The notes below the pieces were generated by a model, which saw only the letters and a list, made by a program, of their open reading frames with translations, searched no databases and was not told the DNA's origin. A DNA stretch of 64,000 nucleotides from Longimicrobium terrae (GTDB lineage Bacteria > Gemmatimonadota > Gemmatimonadetes > Longimicrobiales > Longimicrobiaceae): contig NZ_JACHIA010000011.1 of assembly GCF_014202995.1 (NCBI RefSeq), positions 124,001 through 188,000 of the forward strand, given 5' to 3'. The position numbers and the translations under genes were made by a program. Positions 1 to 8,466 of this stretch are shown here, in pieces (within the stretch, counting starts at the first letter, position 1; every line of letters starts with the position of its first letter).

Positions 1-81
1 ACGGCGGGCCTCATCGCACGCTTGCAGCAGAATGCCGATCCATCCCATGAGCCAGCGAACAAGGCAAAGGACTCGGGCTGA
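1..81 (+). CDS. C-terminal end of a gene entering from the left (possible HTH regulator)
   Basis: Frame 1 is open from the first base to a TGA at 79-81 and gives a 26-residue hydrophilic tail ending KAKDSG. It overlaps the start of the ImmA/IrrE-like gene by up to 50 bases. Genes of that family are very often preceded by an overlapping XRE-type regulator gene, so this may be the end of such a regulator. No domain is visible in the part present; the function is inference from position only. Confidence 0.35.
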   Translation, partial: TAGLIARLQQNADPSHEPANKAKDSG

Positions 82-649
82 CGTATCGTGGGCAATGGCC
101 GAAGCCGAAAAGGTGCTCGCCCGCGCAGGGTATGTCAGACCTCCCGTTCCCATCGAAGACATCATTGTCGACACGGGGCTGCAGATACAATCGCAGCCGC
201 TGGAAACCAACGTCTCGGGTTTCCTTATCCGTAAGGATTCCGGGGCATACGTCGGCGTAAATTCCCTCCATCACCGCAATCGGCAGCGATTTACACTCGC
301 GCACGAGCTTGGTCATTATATCCTCCACCACGACAGCCCTACCGTGTTCGTCGACGACGCGCTCATTCACTTCCGAGCCGAAACGACGACAACGCCGAAC
401 GATATGTACGAGATGGAGGCCAACGCCTTCGCTGGAGCTCTCCTGATGCCTGAGTCGATGCTCAGACGAGACCTCGCGGAACGGTACATAGATGCAATGG
501 ATGAAGCTGCCGTACGAAACATGGCGCGGCGTTACGAGGTCAGCCCTCAGGCCCTGACCATTCGATTGATGCGCGTCGGCTTGCTTGGCGGCGTTGATCC
601 AATCGGACCGCCGGCGCAGCAAAGGAAACGCCCTCCTACCGAGTTCTAG
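32..649 (+). CDS. ImmA/IrrE family metallo-endopeptidase
   Basis: A 205-residue protein with the zinc metallopeptidase motif HELGH at residues 91-95 and the family-typical downstream segment MEANAFAGALLMP (about 128-140), whose Glu is the expected third zinc ligand. The family cleaves or inactivates a partner XRE repressor, as in ICEBs1 ImmA/ImmR and Deinococcus IrrE/DdrO. The short C-terminal part after residue 150 resembles the helical region that follows the peptidase core. In-frame ATGs at 47 and 95 are alternative starts; the one at 95 lies just after the stop of the overlapping upstream frame. Family assignment is firm; the target is unknown because the upstream gene is cut off. Confidence 0.9.
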   Translation: MPIHPMSQRTRQRTRADVSWAMAEAEKVLARAGYVRPPVPIEDIIVDTGLQIQSQPLETNVSGFLIRKDSGAYVGVNSLHHRNRQRFTLAHELGHYILHHDSPTVFVDDALIHFRAETTTTPNDMYEMEANAFAGALLMPESMLRRDLAERYIDAMDEAAVRNMARRYEVSPQALTIRLMRVGLLGGVDPIGPPAQQRKRPPTEF

Positions 650-790
650 CGCCACATTGTCACTTCGTGAAGCTCGCCATCGCTAGTTGCAGACGAAGTG
701 TCCGAACATTGCGGGTTCGCAGATGATCGGCTATGACGGTCGCATCTGCCGCATGCGTATTGCTGACCTCCGTGAATCGAAGACTACACG

Positions 791-832
791 AAGAAAGCGC
801 GCCCGGTCTGTATCGGGCGCGCTTTCTTGCGT
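791..832. terminator. strong bidirectional hairpin terminator
   Basis: A perfect 15-bp stem (791-805 with 814-828) and 8-base loop, flanked by AAGAAA on one side and TTTCTT on the other. It lies between the convergent ImmA/IrrE-like gene and the MBL-fold lipoprotein gene, so it can serve both. The 140 bases between the peptidase gene and the hairpin hold nothing else recognisable. Confidence 0.75.
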
Positions 833-863
833 TTTGGGCATGGTCCCACCTCTTCGCACCTTC

Positions 864-1970
864 CTATCGCGAGCAGTAAGGCTTTGGTGCAGGTGGATGA
901 AAAGTTGGAGTATCAGGACCCCGAGGGACCGTGTCCGTCAGCATGAGACCCGGCAGATCCTGAAACGGATCAGTATGGTCCCATACAGGCGGAATCAGGA
1001 CCTGGACGCTGTCCGCGGCCGCCAATTCGGCGATTCGCCCCATGCTGCGCGGGACGTCGTCTCCACCGTAGATCGTCGGCAGCAAGGGCTCATCAAGGCC
1101 GCGGAAGAAATCGTCCCAGTGCACGAGGATCACGCGCCGGGCGCCGGTCGCGCGCACGACCTCTGTCCAGTAGGTGTCGATGACGGAGAGTGGCTGGCGG
1201 CCCAGACCGCCGATTGCGAGGTAAACCACGTCGGCGCGGCGCCCGCGCAGGGCGCCCGGTTTGTAGCCGGCCGTACTCTGCACCAGAATCGACCGTCCGC
1301 GGTGGCGGACGAACACCGAGTATACAAGCCCGGTCTGCCACGCGGTTGTTTTCGCCGGTGGTTCGAACGGCTCGTACACTGTCCCAGGATAGCGGTCCGG
1401 CAGTCCGTGTACGGACTCGATGAAGGTCAGTTCGAACCTGCCGAACTGGATCGGAATTCCCTCTCGTACAATCACATCCTGACTGTCCGGGAGACCGATG
1501 CCGCGACCGAGCATCGTGACGGAGCGCGAGCCGACCAGCGTCGCCCCGCTCATCTGCGCCCAGACCGGCGCGTCCATGGCATGATCGTAGTGCGCATGGC
1601 CGGCGAAGACAGCGGCCAGGTTCGGCTCGCCCAGCCGGGTGTGCGCCTGCCGGATGCGCCCACAGTTTGGCCGGATCCTTCCGATCCCGACCCGGAGCAT
1701 TCCCGGACGACTCACGAACCCGTCCATCAGGATCGAAGTGCCGTCCCGATCAGTGAACAACAGCGAACTAGCACCCATGAAGCGTACGGTGAGCGCAGGA
1801 GCATCGGATCCGGAGGTGTTGGCAAGCGCAGGCTGCGTATAACCTTTGAACGATGTGATGCTCGGATGGGCAAGAGGCGACCTGATGCACCCTTGAGCCA
1901 TGAACAACCCGGTCAGAATCCCGGCCCCGGCGAGCCAGCGGACCGAATTGCGGGGGTGGGTGGGGATCAT
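864..1970 (-). CDS. MBL-fold metallo-hydrolase lipoprotein
   Basis: A 368-residue protein. The N-terminus is a lipoprotein signal with a hydrophobic stretch and a lipobox ending AQGC (Cys28), so it is predicted to be membrane-anchored outside the cytoplasm. The metallo-beta-lactamase-fold signature HxHxDH is seen as HAHYDH at residues 125-130, and a further conserved His is offered by ILVHWDD near residue 285. The pattern with few other motifs resembles the UlaG/RomA-like branch rather than true beta-lactamases; the substrate cannot be told. It is divergent from the hydrolase lipoprotein gene at 2266 and convergent with the ImmA/IrrE-like gene. Confidence 0.82.
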   Translation of the reverse strand: MIPTHPRNSVRWLAGAGILTGLFMAQGCIRSPLAHPSITSFKGYTQPALANTSGSDAPALTVRFMGASSLLFTDRDGTSILMDGFVSRPGMLRVGIGRIRPNCGRIRQAHTRLGEPNLAAVFAGHAHYDHAMDAPVWAQMSGATLVGSRSVTMLGRGIGLPDSQDVIVREGIPIQFGRFELTFIESVHGLPDRYPGTVYEPFEPPAKTTAWQTGLVYSVFVRHRGRSILVQSTAGYKPGALRGRRADVVYLAIGGLGRQPLSVIDTYWTEVVRATGARRVILVHWDDFFRGLDEPLLPTIYGGDDVPRSMGRIAELAAADSVQVLIPPVWDHTDPFQDLPGLMLTDTVPRGPDTPTFHPPAPKPYCSR

Positions 1971-2086
1971 TGGGACTGGCGGGCCGGAGGGAGAGTACGA
2001 GGGGCCTTTACAGGAAGGATGCAGCCAGGAGTGCCGGCGCGGAAGTGTCTTGTAACGTGTGCACCGCCCGCACCCGCTGATGATCG

Positions 2087-2115
2087 TTGTCTATGGCCCT
2101 AGAGGATGCTACACT
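2087..2115 (+). promoter_or_regulatory. sigma70-like promoter for the hydrolase lipoprotein
   Basis: TTGTCT (2087-2092), a 17-base spacer and TACACT (2110-2115) match the -35/-10 consensus well and lie about 150 bases before the start at 2266. The site is in the divergent space between two lipoprotein genes. No start-site data exist, so this is a motif-based call. Confidence 0.45.
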
Positions 2116-2265
2116 GATCTGTAGCAGGATGCCGCATGTCCTTTCCCGCCGGAAGGAACGACGAACATGCGGTGGTTCTAACTTCTTGCCTCTTCTTCCC
2201 GCCCCGAACTGTCGCCATCCCTCCAGGCGCGGTGCAGTACCTCCCTCCTTCATGCGCAGACCCCT

Positions 2266-3738
2266 ATGATGAGCCTTCGAGAAAGATCTCGGTTTCGCGT
2301 GCTCTCCGCACTCGCACTGGCCTGCGTTCTTTCGGGTTGCGCGAGCAATGGCGGGACGGTGTGGACATCACATGCAAAGCTGCCGACCCGAGCCGTTTTC
2401 CTGAACCGCCACGGCGTGGGGGTGCCAGTACGCGTGACAGGACAGGCAGAGTCGGTTACTGGGAATGAGTACGAGGAACACGTGCACCGGATGATGATCG
2501 AGCTCCGCCGCGACCGCAGGCCGCGGGGGCTCATGATCGTGGTGCACGGGGGCTTGAACAGTTTCGGCGCGTCCCGAGAATTTGCCGAGCAGGCGGGGGA
2601 CGGCATCTACGCCGCCGACTACAACCCGATCTTCCTGAACTGGCAGACGAATCTCGTCAGTTCCTACGGGGAGCACCTGTTCTGGACGCGTCGCGGTCAC
2701 ATCGTCACCGGCGAAGCGGCCACCGTGAATGCTCCCTTCAACCTGGTCGCGGACGTAGGGCGGGGAGTCTCGCGCTGGCCGATCAACGTCACGGAGTCTC
2801 TGCGGGATGACCTGCTCACCTTCGGTGCTGACCGCTCGTACCCGGTGATGGCAGAGTATCAGGCTGTCCGTGCCGGCTTTGGAAACCCGGCACAGGTGCA
2901 GGTTTCGCTCGGAACGTACTGCAAGTCGACCACGGGCCAGCTCGCCACCGCCTTGGGGCTCCCCTTCCTTCCTTTTCGGCTGGCTCTGGGGCTCCCTCTG
3001 TCGGAGATGGGCGGCACGTCGGGATGGAACAACATGCTGCGCCGGACGCGCAACGTGTTCCGGCAGCCGGTGGAGTCAGCGCATCGAGACGTCGCGTATG
3101 GCGAGCAGTATAAACCCGGCCAGGGTGGGGCCTCGATTCTCATGGACTCACTGCAGGGGCTTCTCCGTGAGGATACCACTCGCAGGGTCACGCTCATCGG
3201 CCACAGCATGGGTGCGATTGTGCTGAATGAGGTTATCCGGCTGTATCCGACGATCCGATATGACACGATCGTCTACATGGCGGCGGCGGCCAGCACACGG
3301 GACGTATATGAGAGCGTGCTGCCGTACCTTGCTTCTCATCCGGAAACCCGGTTCTACAGCCTTACGCTGCACCCCAATGCCGATGCTGGCGAGCACATGC
3401 TGCCACTTGTCCCCGTCCTGCCAGTCGGGAGCCTGCTCGAAGCCATCGACGACATCTACCAGCAACCAGCTACCCACGTCGACAGAGTCTTCGGAAAGTG
3501 GACCAACGTGATGGAAACCCTTCACCTGATCCCGGATTCCATACGTGGCCAGGTAACCATCAAGGGCTTCGGCTTCAACGATCCCAATCACCCGGGGTAT
3601 GGCCCCTATCATCGACAGCCAGCCGCGCATGGTGACTTCAACGACGTCAAGCTTCAGTTCTGGCGTTCGGAGTTCTGGGAACCGCCGGCGACGGCACGAC
3701 CGGGTGATCCAGATCCGCGTGGCTGCACAAGATCCTGA
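2266..3738 (+). CDS. alpha/beta-hydrolase fold lipoprotein (putative esterase/lipase)
   Basis: A 490-residue protein. Residues 1-25 are a lipoprotein signal with lipobox LSGC (Cys25). The nucleophile elbow of serine hydrolases is GHSMG at residues 312-316 (Ser314); the early strand-loop IVVHGG (about 91-96) can form the oxyanion-hole region. A candidate catalytic His lies in the C-terminal HGDFND segment. The substrate is unknown; family members without close relatives are usually called lipases or esterases. Start codons at 2266 and 2269 (ATGATG) are equally possible; no clear ribosome site is seen. Confidence 0.78.
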   Translation: MMSLRERSRFRVLSALALACVLSGCASNGGTVWTSHAKLPTRAVFLNRHGVGVPVRVTGQAESVTGNEYEEHVHRMMIELRRDRRPRGLMIVVHGGLNSFGASREFAEQAGDGIYAADYNPIFLNWQTNLVSSYGEHLFWTRRGHIVTGEAATVNAPFNLVADVGRGVSRWPINVTESLRDDLLTFGADRSYPVMAEYQAVRAGFGNPAQVQVSLGTYCKSTTGQLATALGLPFLPFRLALGLPLSEMGGTSGWNNMLRRTRNVFRQPVESAHRDVAYGEQYKPGQGGASILMDSLQGLLREDTTRRVTLIGHSMGAIVLNEVIRLYPTIRYDTIVYMAAAASTRDVYESVLPYLASHPETRFYSLTLHPNADAGEHMLPLVPVLPVGSLLEAIDDIYQQPATHVDRVFGKWTNVMETLHLIPDSIRGQVTIKGFGFNDPNHPGYGPYHRQPAAHGDFNDVKLQFWRSEFWEPPATARPGDPDPRGCTRS

Positions 3739-3804
3739 CCGCGTGAACGGATTCCATCTCGCCGAATCGTGTAAGCGGTTGTACCGCAGAGGCTTATGAG
3801 GGGT

Positions 3805-3856
3805 GCTGACATTTCGCATGTCAGCGTAACTGCGAAACGCTGACATTTCGCATGTC
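3805..3856. repeat. pair of 18-bp direct repeats, each partly palindromic
   Basis: GCTGACATTTCGCATGTC occurs at 3805-3822 and again at 3839-3856. Each unit holds GACAT-5-ATGTC; in the first copy the palindrome extends to 8-bp arms (GCTGACAT/ATGTCAGC). Spacing start to start is 34 bases, about three helical turns. This looks like a double operator, but it lies between two gene ends (hydrolase + and efflux pump -), where a regulator site would be odd. The rest of 3739-3966 holds nothing I recognise. Confidence 0.5.
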
Positions 3857-3966
3857 CACGGGGTGACAAAATCCGTGTCGCTCAGCAGGGCGGCGCGGCG
3901 GAATCCTTCCCCTGTCTTCGGCGGGAACGGATTCTTCTGGACGACACAGGGCATTCCGTATCTGAT

Positions 3967-4013
3967 AACAAGGACGTCCGCCGAACCATGGTTCGGCGGA
4001 CGTCTTTGTTTTT
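3967..4013. terminator. long bidirectional hairpin terminator
   Basis: A nearly perfect 20-bp stem, ACAAGGACGTCC... pairing with ...GGACGTCTTTGT, with almost no loop (palindromic CCATGG at 3986-3991) and a T-rich end at 4005-4013. It separates the convergent hydrolase lipoprotein gene and the metal-efflux operon and can end transcription from both sides. Confidence 0.75.
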
Positions 4014-4124
4014 GGTTCGGGGTGCCGCGAGGAACGCGCGGTCCGATCCGTGTCGATCGGCATCGGTATGGACGGAAGCGCCGGGGCCCGGCGCTTTCCC
4101 TCGCGCGCCGGGGGCACCCTCCGC

Positions 4125-7100
4125 TCAGCCCGCCGCTTCCGCGCCCGGCGCCCGCCGCTCGCGCCGGCCTTCGATCCACGCGTAGAGCGCAGGCAGCACC
4201 AGCAGCGTGAGGAGCGTGGAGGTCACGAGCCCGCCGATGACCACCGTGGCGAGCGGGCGCTGCACCTCCGCCCCCGTGCCGTGCGAGAGCGCGACGGGGA
4301 TGAAGCCGATGCTGGCCACCGTGGCCGTCATCAGCACCGGGCGCAGGCGCTCGCGCGAGCCCGCGGTGGCGGCGTCCGCGGCGGTGTGCCCCTCCCGCCG
4401 CCGCCGCTGGATGGTGCTCAGCAGCACCAGCCCGTTCAGCACCGCCACGCCGAACAGCGCGATGAAGCCGATGGAGGCGGACACGGACAGGTGCAGCCCT
4501 CGCAGCCAGAGCGCCGCGATCCCGCCCACGGCCGCGAACGGCAGGTTGGCCAGCACCAGCCCGGCCAGCGTCCACGACCGCAGCGACACGTACAGCAGCA
4601 GCGCGATCAGCGCGATGGAAAGCGGCACCACCACGCGCAGCCGCGCCATGGCGCGCCGCTGGTTCTGGAACTGGCCGCCGAAGTCCACGAAGACGCCCGC
4701 GGGCAGATCCGCCCGCGCGACCGCCGCCTGCACGTCGTCCGCAAAGCCGCCCAGGTCGCGCCCGGACACGTTGGCCGACACCACCACCAGCCGCTGCGCC
4801 TGCTCGCGGCTCACCTGCACGGGCCCGGACTCCAGCCGGATGTCGGCCACCTGCGCCAGCGCGATGCGGGCGCCGCCGGGCGAGGGCACGGTGATGGCGC
4901 CGATGGCCTCCACCGAGGTGCGCAGTTCGGCCGGGTACTGCACCACCACGTCCAGCGCGTAGGCCCCGTCCACCACCTGCGACACCGGGCGCCCGCCCAC
5001 CGCCGTCTCCAGCGCCTCCTGCATCTCCCGCATGGGAATGCCGAAGCGCGCCATCGCCGCGCGGTCCATCCGCACGTTCAGGTAGCCCTGCCCGTCCGTC
5101 GCTTCCACCTGCACCTCCGCGGCACCCGGGACGGCGCGGATGACGGAGGCAATGCGCTCCGCCGCCCGCCGGTTCTGCTCCGGGTCGTCGCCAAAGACCT
5201 TGACGGCCAGGTCGCCGCGCACGCCGCTGATCAGCTCATCCAGCCGCATCGCCATCGGCTGGGTGAAGACGAAGCCCATCCCCGGCACACGCTCGCCCAG
5301 CCGGTGCTCCATCTCCTCCTGCAGCGCGTCCTTGTCCAGCCCGGCGCGCCACCGGGACCGCGGCTTGAGCATCACGAAGACGTCGGCCTGGTGCAGCCCC
5401 ATGGGATCGCTGCCGATCTCCGCCCGCCCCACCCGGCTCACCACCGTGCTCACCTCCGGCGACATGCGCAGCGTGCGCTCCATCTCCCGCTGCATCTCCA
5501 CCGACCGCGTGAGTGAAACGCCCGGATCGCGCAGCGCCTGCACGACGATGGAGCCCTCGTCCAGTTCCGGAAGAAACTCCGTCCCCAGCAGGGGCACAAG
5601 CAGCAGCGAGCCGGCAAAGAGCGCGGCGGCGGATGCCAGCGTGGACCCGGGGCGGCGCATGACCCGGGCGAGGAGCGGCGCGTACCGCCGGTCCAGCCAG
5701 GCGGCAAGGCGCACGGCGTAGCGCGACTCCCGCGCGCCGTGCCGGAACGCGAGGGTGGCCGCGGCCGGCACCCACACCAGCGCCAGCACCAGCGAGCCGA
5801 AGAGCGCGATGGCCACGGTGATGGCCATCGGCCGGAACATGCGCCCCTCCAGTCCCTGCAGGGTGGCGATGGGGACGTAGACGAGCATGATGATGAGCAC
5901 GCCGAACGCGATGGGCCGCGCCACCTCTCGCCCCGCCTCCGCCAGCCGCGCCGCCAGCGCGGGACCGCGCGGAAACTCGCCACGCTCCTCGTCGCCGTGC
6001 AGCGTCTTGACGTAGTGCTCGGCCATGACCACGGCGCCGTCCACGATCATCCCGAAGTCGATGGCGCCCAGGCTCATGAGGTTGGCGGACAGGCCCAGCC
6101 ACCGCATTCCCACAAAGGCGAACAGCAGCGAAAAGGGGATGGTGAGCGCCACGATCAGCGCCGCGCGCACGTTGCCCAGAAAGAGCAGCAGGACGGCGAT
6201 GACCAGAAAGCCGCCCTCCAGCAGGTTGCGGCGGACGGTGTGCAGCGTCCCGTCGACGAGGTCCGTCTGGTCGTAGTACGGCCGGACGCGCACCCCGTCC
6301 GGGAGCGAGCGGTTGACCGCCTCCACCCGCTGGCGGACGCGGGACACCACGTCGCGGCCGTTTTCGCCGCGCAGCATGAGCACCATTCCGCTCACCACCT
6401 CGCCCCGCCCGTCGCGCGACACCGCGCCCTGACGCAGCTCGGAGCCGTAGCCCACCTCGGCGACGTCGCCCACCAGCACCGGCACTCCGGCCTCGCTGGA
6501 GCGGATGACCGTCCGCGCCAGGTCCTCCGGCCCGGACGCCTGCCCCAGCCCGCGCAGGATGTACTGCTCGTCGCGGTGCTCCAGGTATCCGCCCGCGGCG
6601 ACGGCGTTGTTGGCCTCGATGGCGGCCACCACGTCGTGCAGCGTCAGCCGGTAGCTGGCCAGCGCCTCCGGGCGGATGACCACCTGCACCTGCCGCACGT
6701 ATCCCCCGAACGAGTTCACCTCCGCCACGCCGGGCACCGTGCGCAGCTGCGGCTTCACCACGCGGTCGTGAAGGGTGCGCAGCGCCATCAGGTCCTGGTC
6801 GTTCCCCTCCAGCGTGTAGAAGTAGATTTCGCTGTTGGCGGCGGACATGGGCCCCATCTCCGCCTCTGCGTCCGCGGGAAGCGACTCGCGCACCCCCTGC
6901 AGCCGCTCGGCCACCAGCGTGCGGGCGAAGTACAGGTCCACGTCTTCCTCAAAGACGATGGTCACGGCGGCAAAGGCGTACTTGCTCACCGAGCGCACCT
7001 GGGTGACGCGCGGCAGCCCGCCCATGGCCACTTCGATGGGCGCCGTGGCCAGCCGCTCCACTTCCACCGGCGACAGTCCCGGCGCTTCCACCAGGATCTG

Positions 7101-7241
7101 CACCTGCACGTCCGTCAGGTCGGGAAACGCATCCACGCGCAGCGTCCGCATGGCCCACACGCCCGCGCCGATCAGTGCGAGAATGCCGAACGGGACCGCG
7201 CCGCGGTTGCGGACGGCCCAGCCGATCAGTTTGTCGATCAT
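4125..7241 (-). CDS. CusA/CzcA-family heavy-metal efflux RND transporter
   Basis: A 1038-residue inner-membrane proton/metal antiporter subunit, the usual length for the heavy-metal RND branch. The N-terminus (MIDKLIGWAVRNR, one membrane helix, then DAFPDLTDVQVQ) is diagnostic of CusA/CzcA. The TM4 proton-relay aspartates are seen in DFGMIVDGAVVMAE, and the late segments GxxLxLPLL and PALY are present. The ATG at 7241 is preferred because AAAGGAG lies 6 bases upstream and it clears the adaptor gene, 13 bases away; a longer frame from 7271 would overlap it. Together with the adaptor and TolC genes it would span both membranes and expel metal cations; which metal is not readable. Confidence 0.93.
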   Translation of the reverse strand: MIDKLIGWAVRNRGAVPFGILALIGAGVWAMRTLRVDAFPDLTDVQVQILVEAPGLSPVEVERLATAPIEVAMGGLPRVTQVRSVSKYAFAAVTIVFEEDVDLYFARTLVAERLQGVRESLPADAEAEMGPMSAANSEIYFYTLEGNDQDLMALRTLHDRVVKPQLRTVPGVAEVNSFGGYVRQVQVVIRPEALASYRLTLHDVVAAIEANNAVAAGGYLEHRDEQYILRGLGQASGPEDLARTVIRSSEAGVPVLVGDVAEVGYGSELRQGAVSRDGRGEVVSGMVLMLRGENGRDVVSRVRQRVEAVNRSLPDGVRVRPYYDQTDLVDGTLHTVRRNLLEGGFLVIAVLLLFLGNVRAALIVALTIPFSLLFAFVGMRWLGLSANLMSLGAIDFGMIVDGAVVMAEHYVKTLHGDEERGEFPRGPALAARLAEAGREVARPIAFGVLIIMLVYVPIATLQGLEGRMFRPMAITVAIALFGSLVLALVWVPAAATLAFRHGARESRYAVRLAAWLDRRYAPLLARVMRRPGSTLASAAALFAGSLLLVPLLGTEFLPELDEGSIVVQALRDPGVSLTRSVEMQREMERTLRMSPEVSTVVSRVGRAEIGSDPMGLHQADVFVMLKPRSRWRAGLDKDALQEEMEHRLGERVPGMGFVFTQPMAMRLDELISGVRGDLAVKVFGDDPEQNRRAAERIASVIRAVPGAAEVQVEATDGQGYLNVRMDRAAMARFGIPMREMQEALETAVGGRPVSQVVDGAYALDVVVQYPAELRTSVEAIGAITVPSPGGARIALAQVADIRLESGPVQVSREQAQRLVVVSANVSGRDLGGFADDVQAAVARADLPAGVFVDFGGQFQNQRRAMARLRVVVPLSIALIALLLYVSLRSWTLAGLVLANLPFAAVGGIAALWLRGLHLSVSASIGFIALFGVAVLNGLVLLSTIQRRRREGHTAADAATAGSRERLRPVLMTATVASIGFIPVALSHGTGAEVQRPLATVVIGGLVTSTLLTLLVLPALYAWIEGRRERRAPGAEAAG

Positions 7242-7254
7242 TGACCGGCTCCTT

Positions 7255-8466
7255 TCAGTGCCCGTGCTCAAAACCGGCCTTGCCCATCTCCGACTTGAGG
7301 GTGAAGGCGCCGGAGACGGCGATCCGCTCGCCGGCCGCGAGCCCGGAACGGACGGCGACCCGCCCGACGGCGGGCACGGTGGATCCCGGCGCGCTCAGCG
7401 CCTCCACCCGCACGGCGCGGCGCTCGAACGCGCGGGGTCCCACCTCCACGAACACGTAGCGCGCCTCGCCCTCCGTCACGAGCGCGGCTTCGGGGATGGT
7501 GAGCAGCGTCGCCGCGCCGGTCCGCAGCGCGGCTTCGGCGGGGGCATCCAGCGTCACGCTGGCGAACATCCCCGGCCGGAGCGACCGCTGGGGATTGGGG
7601 ACGTGGATGATGGCCTTGACCGTCCGTGTGGCCGGGTCCAGCTGGTCGCGCAGCCGTTCCACGCGTCCCTCGAAACGGAGCGCGGGATACGCGGCGAGGG
7701 TGATGGCGGCCCGCTGGCCGATGCGGAGCAGCGGCATGCTGCGCTCCGGCACCTCCGCGGCGACGTCCACCGAGGACAGGTCGGCGATCTTGAAGAGCGG
7801 CGCACCAGCCTCCAGCGCCTGCCCGGCCAGTGCGTGCGTTTCCACGATGCTGCCGCCGAAGGGCGCGGGCACCGGCATGACGGCGGCGATCTCTCCCGTA
7901 TCGGCGACGCGGCGGATGGCCGCGTCGCTCACGCCCAGCAGCCGCAGCCGCCGGCGCGCCGCGTCCGCCAGCGCCTCGGCGCCGGCCGCGTCCTGCGTGC
8001 CGGCCAGCACGCGGGCGCGGCGGACGGCCTGCACCAGGTCCGTCTGCGCGATCAGGAACTCGCGGCTGCTCACGAGCGCCACCGTCTGCCCGGCGCGCAC
8101 GCGGTCGCCTTCCACCACTGTCAGCCGCTCGATGCGGCCGGACGCGCGGGGCGACACCATGGCCACGCGCTCGGGCTCGAACTCCACCTGCCCCGGCACC
8201 TGCAGCCCGGACCCGGCGCCCGCGACGGCTTCGGCGGCCACCGCCTCCACCCGGATGCCCGCTGTGCGGTACGCGGCTTCAGAGAGGGTGATCCGACCTT
8301 CCTCCGCTTGCTCCGCGGGCCCGCTCTCCTCGTGCTCACCGGCGTGTGGCGTCTCCTCTTTCTGCTCTTTCGCCGGCTCGCCGTCTCCACCGCAGGCGGA
8401 AAGCGCCAGGAGGGCGATCAGGATGACAAGATGAAGAGCGCGGCGGATGTGCGTGCTATTGGTCAT
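7255..8466 (-). CDS. RND efflux periplasmic adaptor (HlyD/CusB-like) lipoprotein
   Basis: A 403-residue membrane-fusion protein joining the RND pump to the TolC channel. The start MTNSTHIRR is followed by a hydrophobic stretch and lipobox LSAC, so it is lipid-anchored in the periplasm. A Glu/His-rich linker follows (PHAGEHEESG), as in metal adaptors. Then come the barrel-sandwich half-motif RIERLTVVEGDRVRAGQ and, after a coiled-coil hairpin of about 90 residues, the second half FGGSIVETHALAGQALEAG. The start at 8466 overlaps the tolC-like stop by 11 bases, indicating one operon. Confidence 0.9.
   Translation of the reverse strand: MTNSTHIRRALHLVILIALLALSACGGDGEPAKEQKEETPHAGEHEESGPAEQAEEGRITLSEAAYRTAGIRVEAVAAEAVAGAGSGLQVPGQVEFEPERVAMVSPRASGRIERLTVVEGDRVRAGQTVALVSSREFLIAQTDLVQAVRRARVLAGTQDAAGAEALADAARRRLRLLGVSDAAIRRVADTGEIAAVMPVPAPFGGSIVETHALAGQALEAGAPLFKIADLSSVDVAAEVPERSMPLLRIGQRAAITLAAYPALRFEGRVERLRDQLDPATRTVKAIIHVPNPQRSLRPGMFASVTLDAPAEAALRTGAATLLTIPEAALVTEGEARYVFVEVGPRAFERRAVRVEALSAPGSTVPAVGRVAVRSGLAAGERIAVSGAFTLKSEMGKAGFEHGH

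Noticed and set aside
700-790. Possible tRNA because of GCGGGTTCGCAGATG near 715
   Set aside because: No acceptor stem or cloverleaf could be folded around the GGTTCG-like sequence.
687-2102. 471-residue plus-strand frame over the MBL-fold gene
   Set aside because: Starts within a terminator region and lies antisense to a protein with a lipobox and HxHxDH motif; no coding character.
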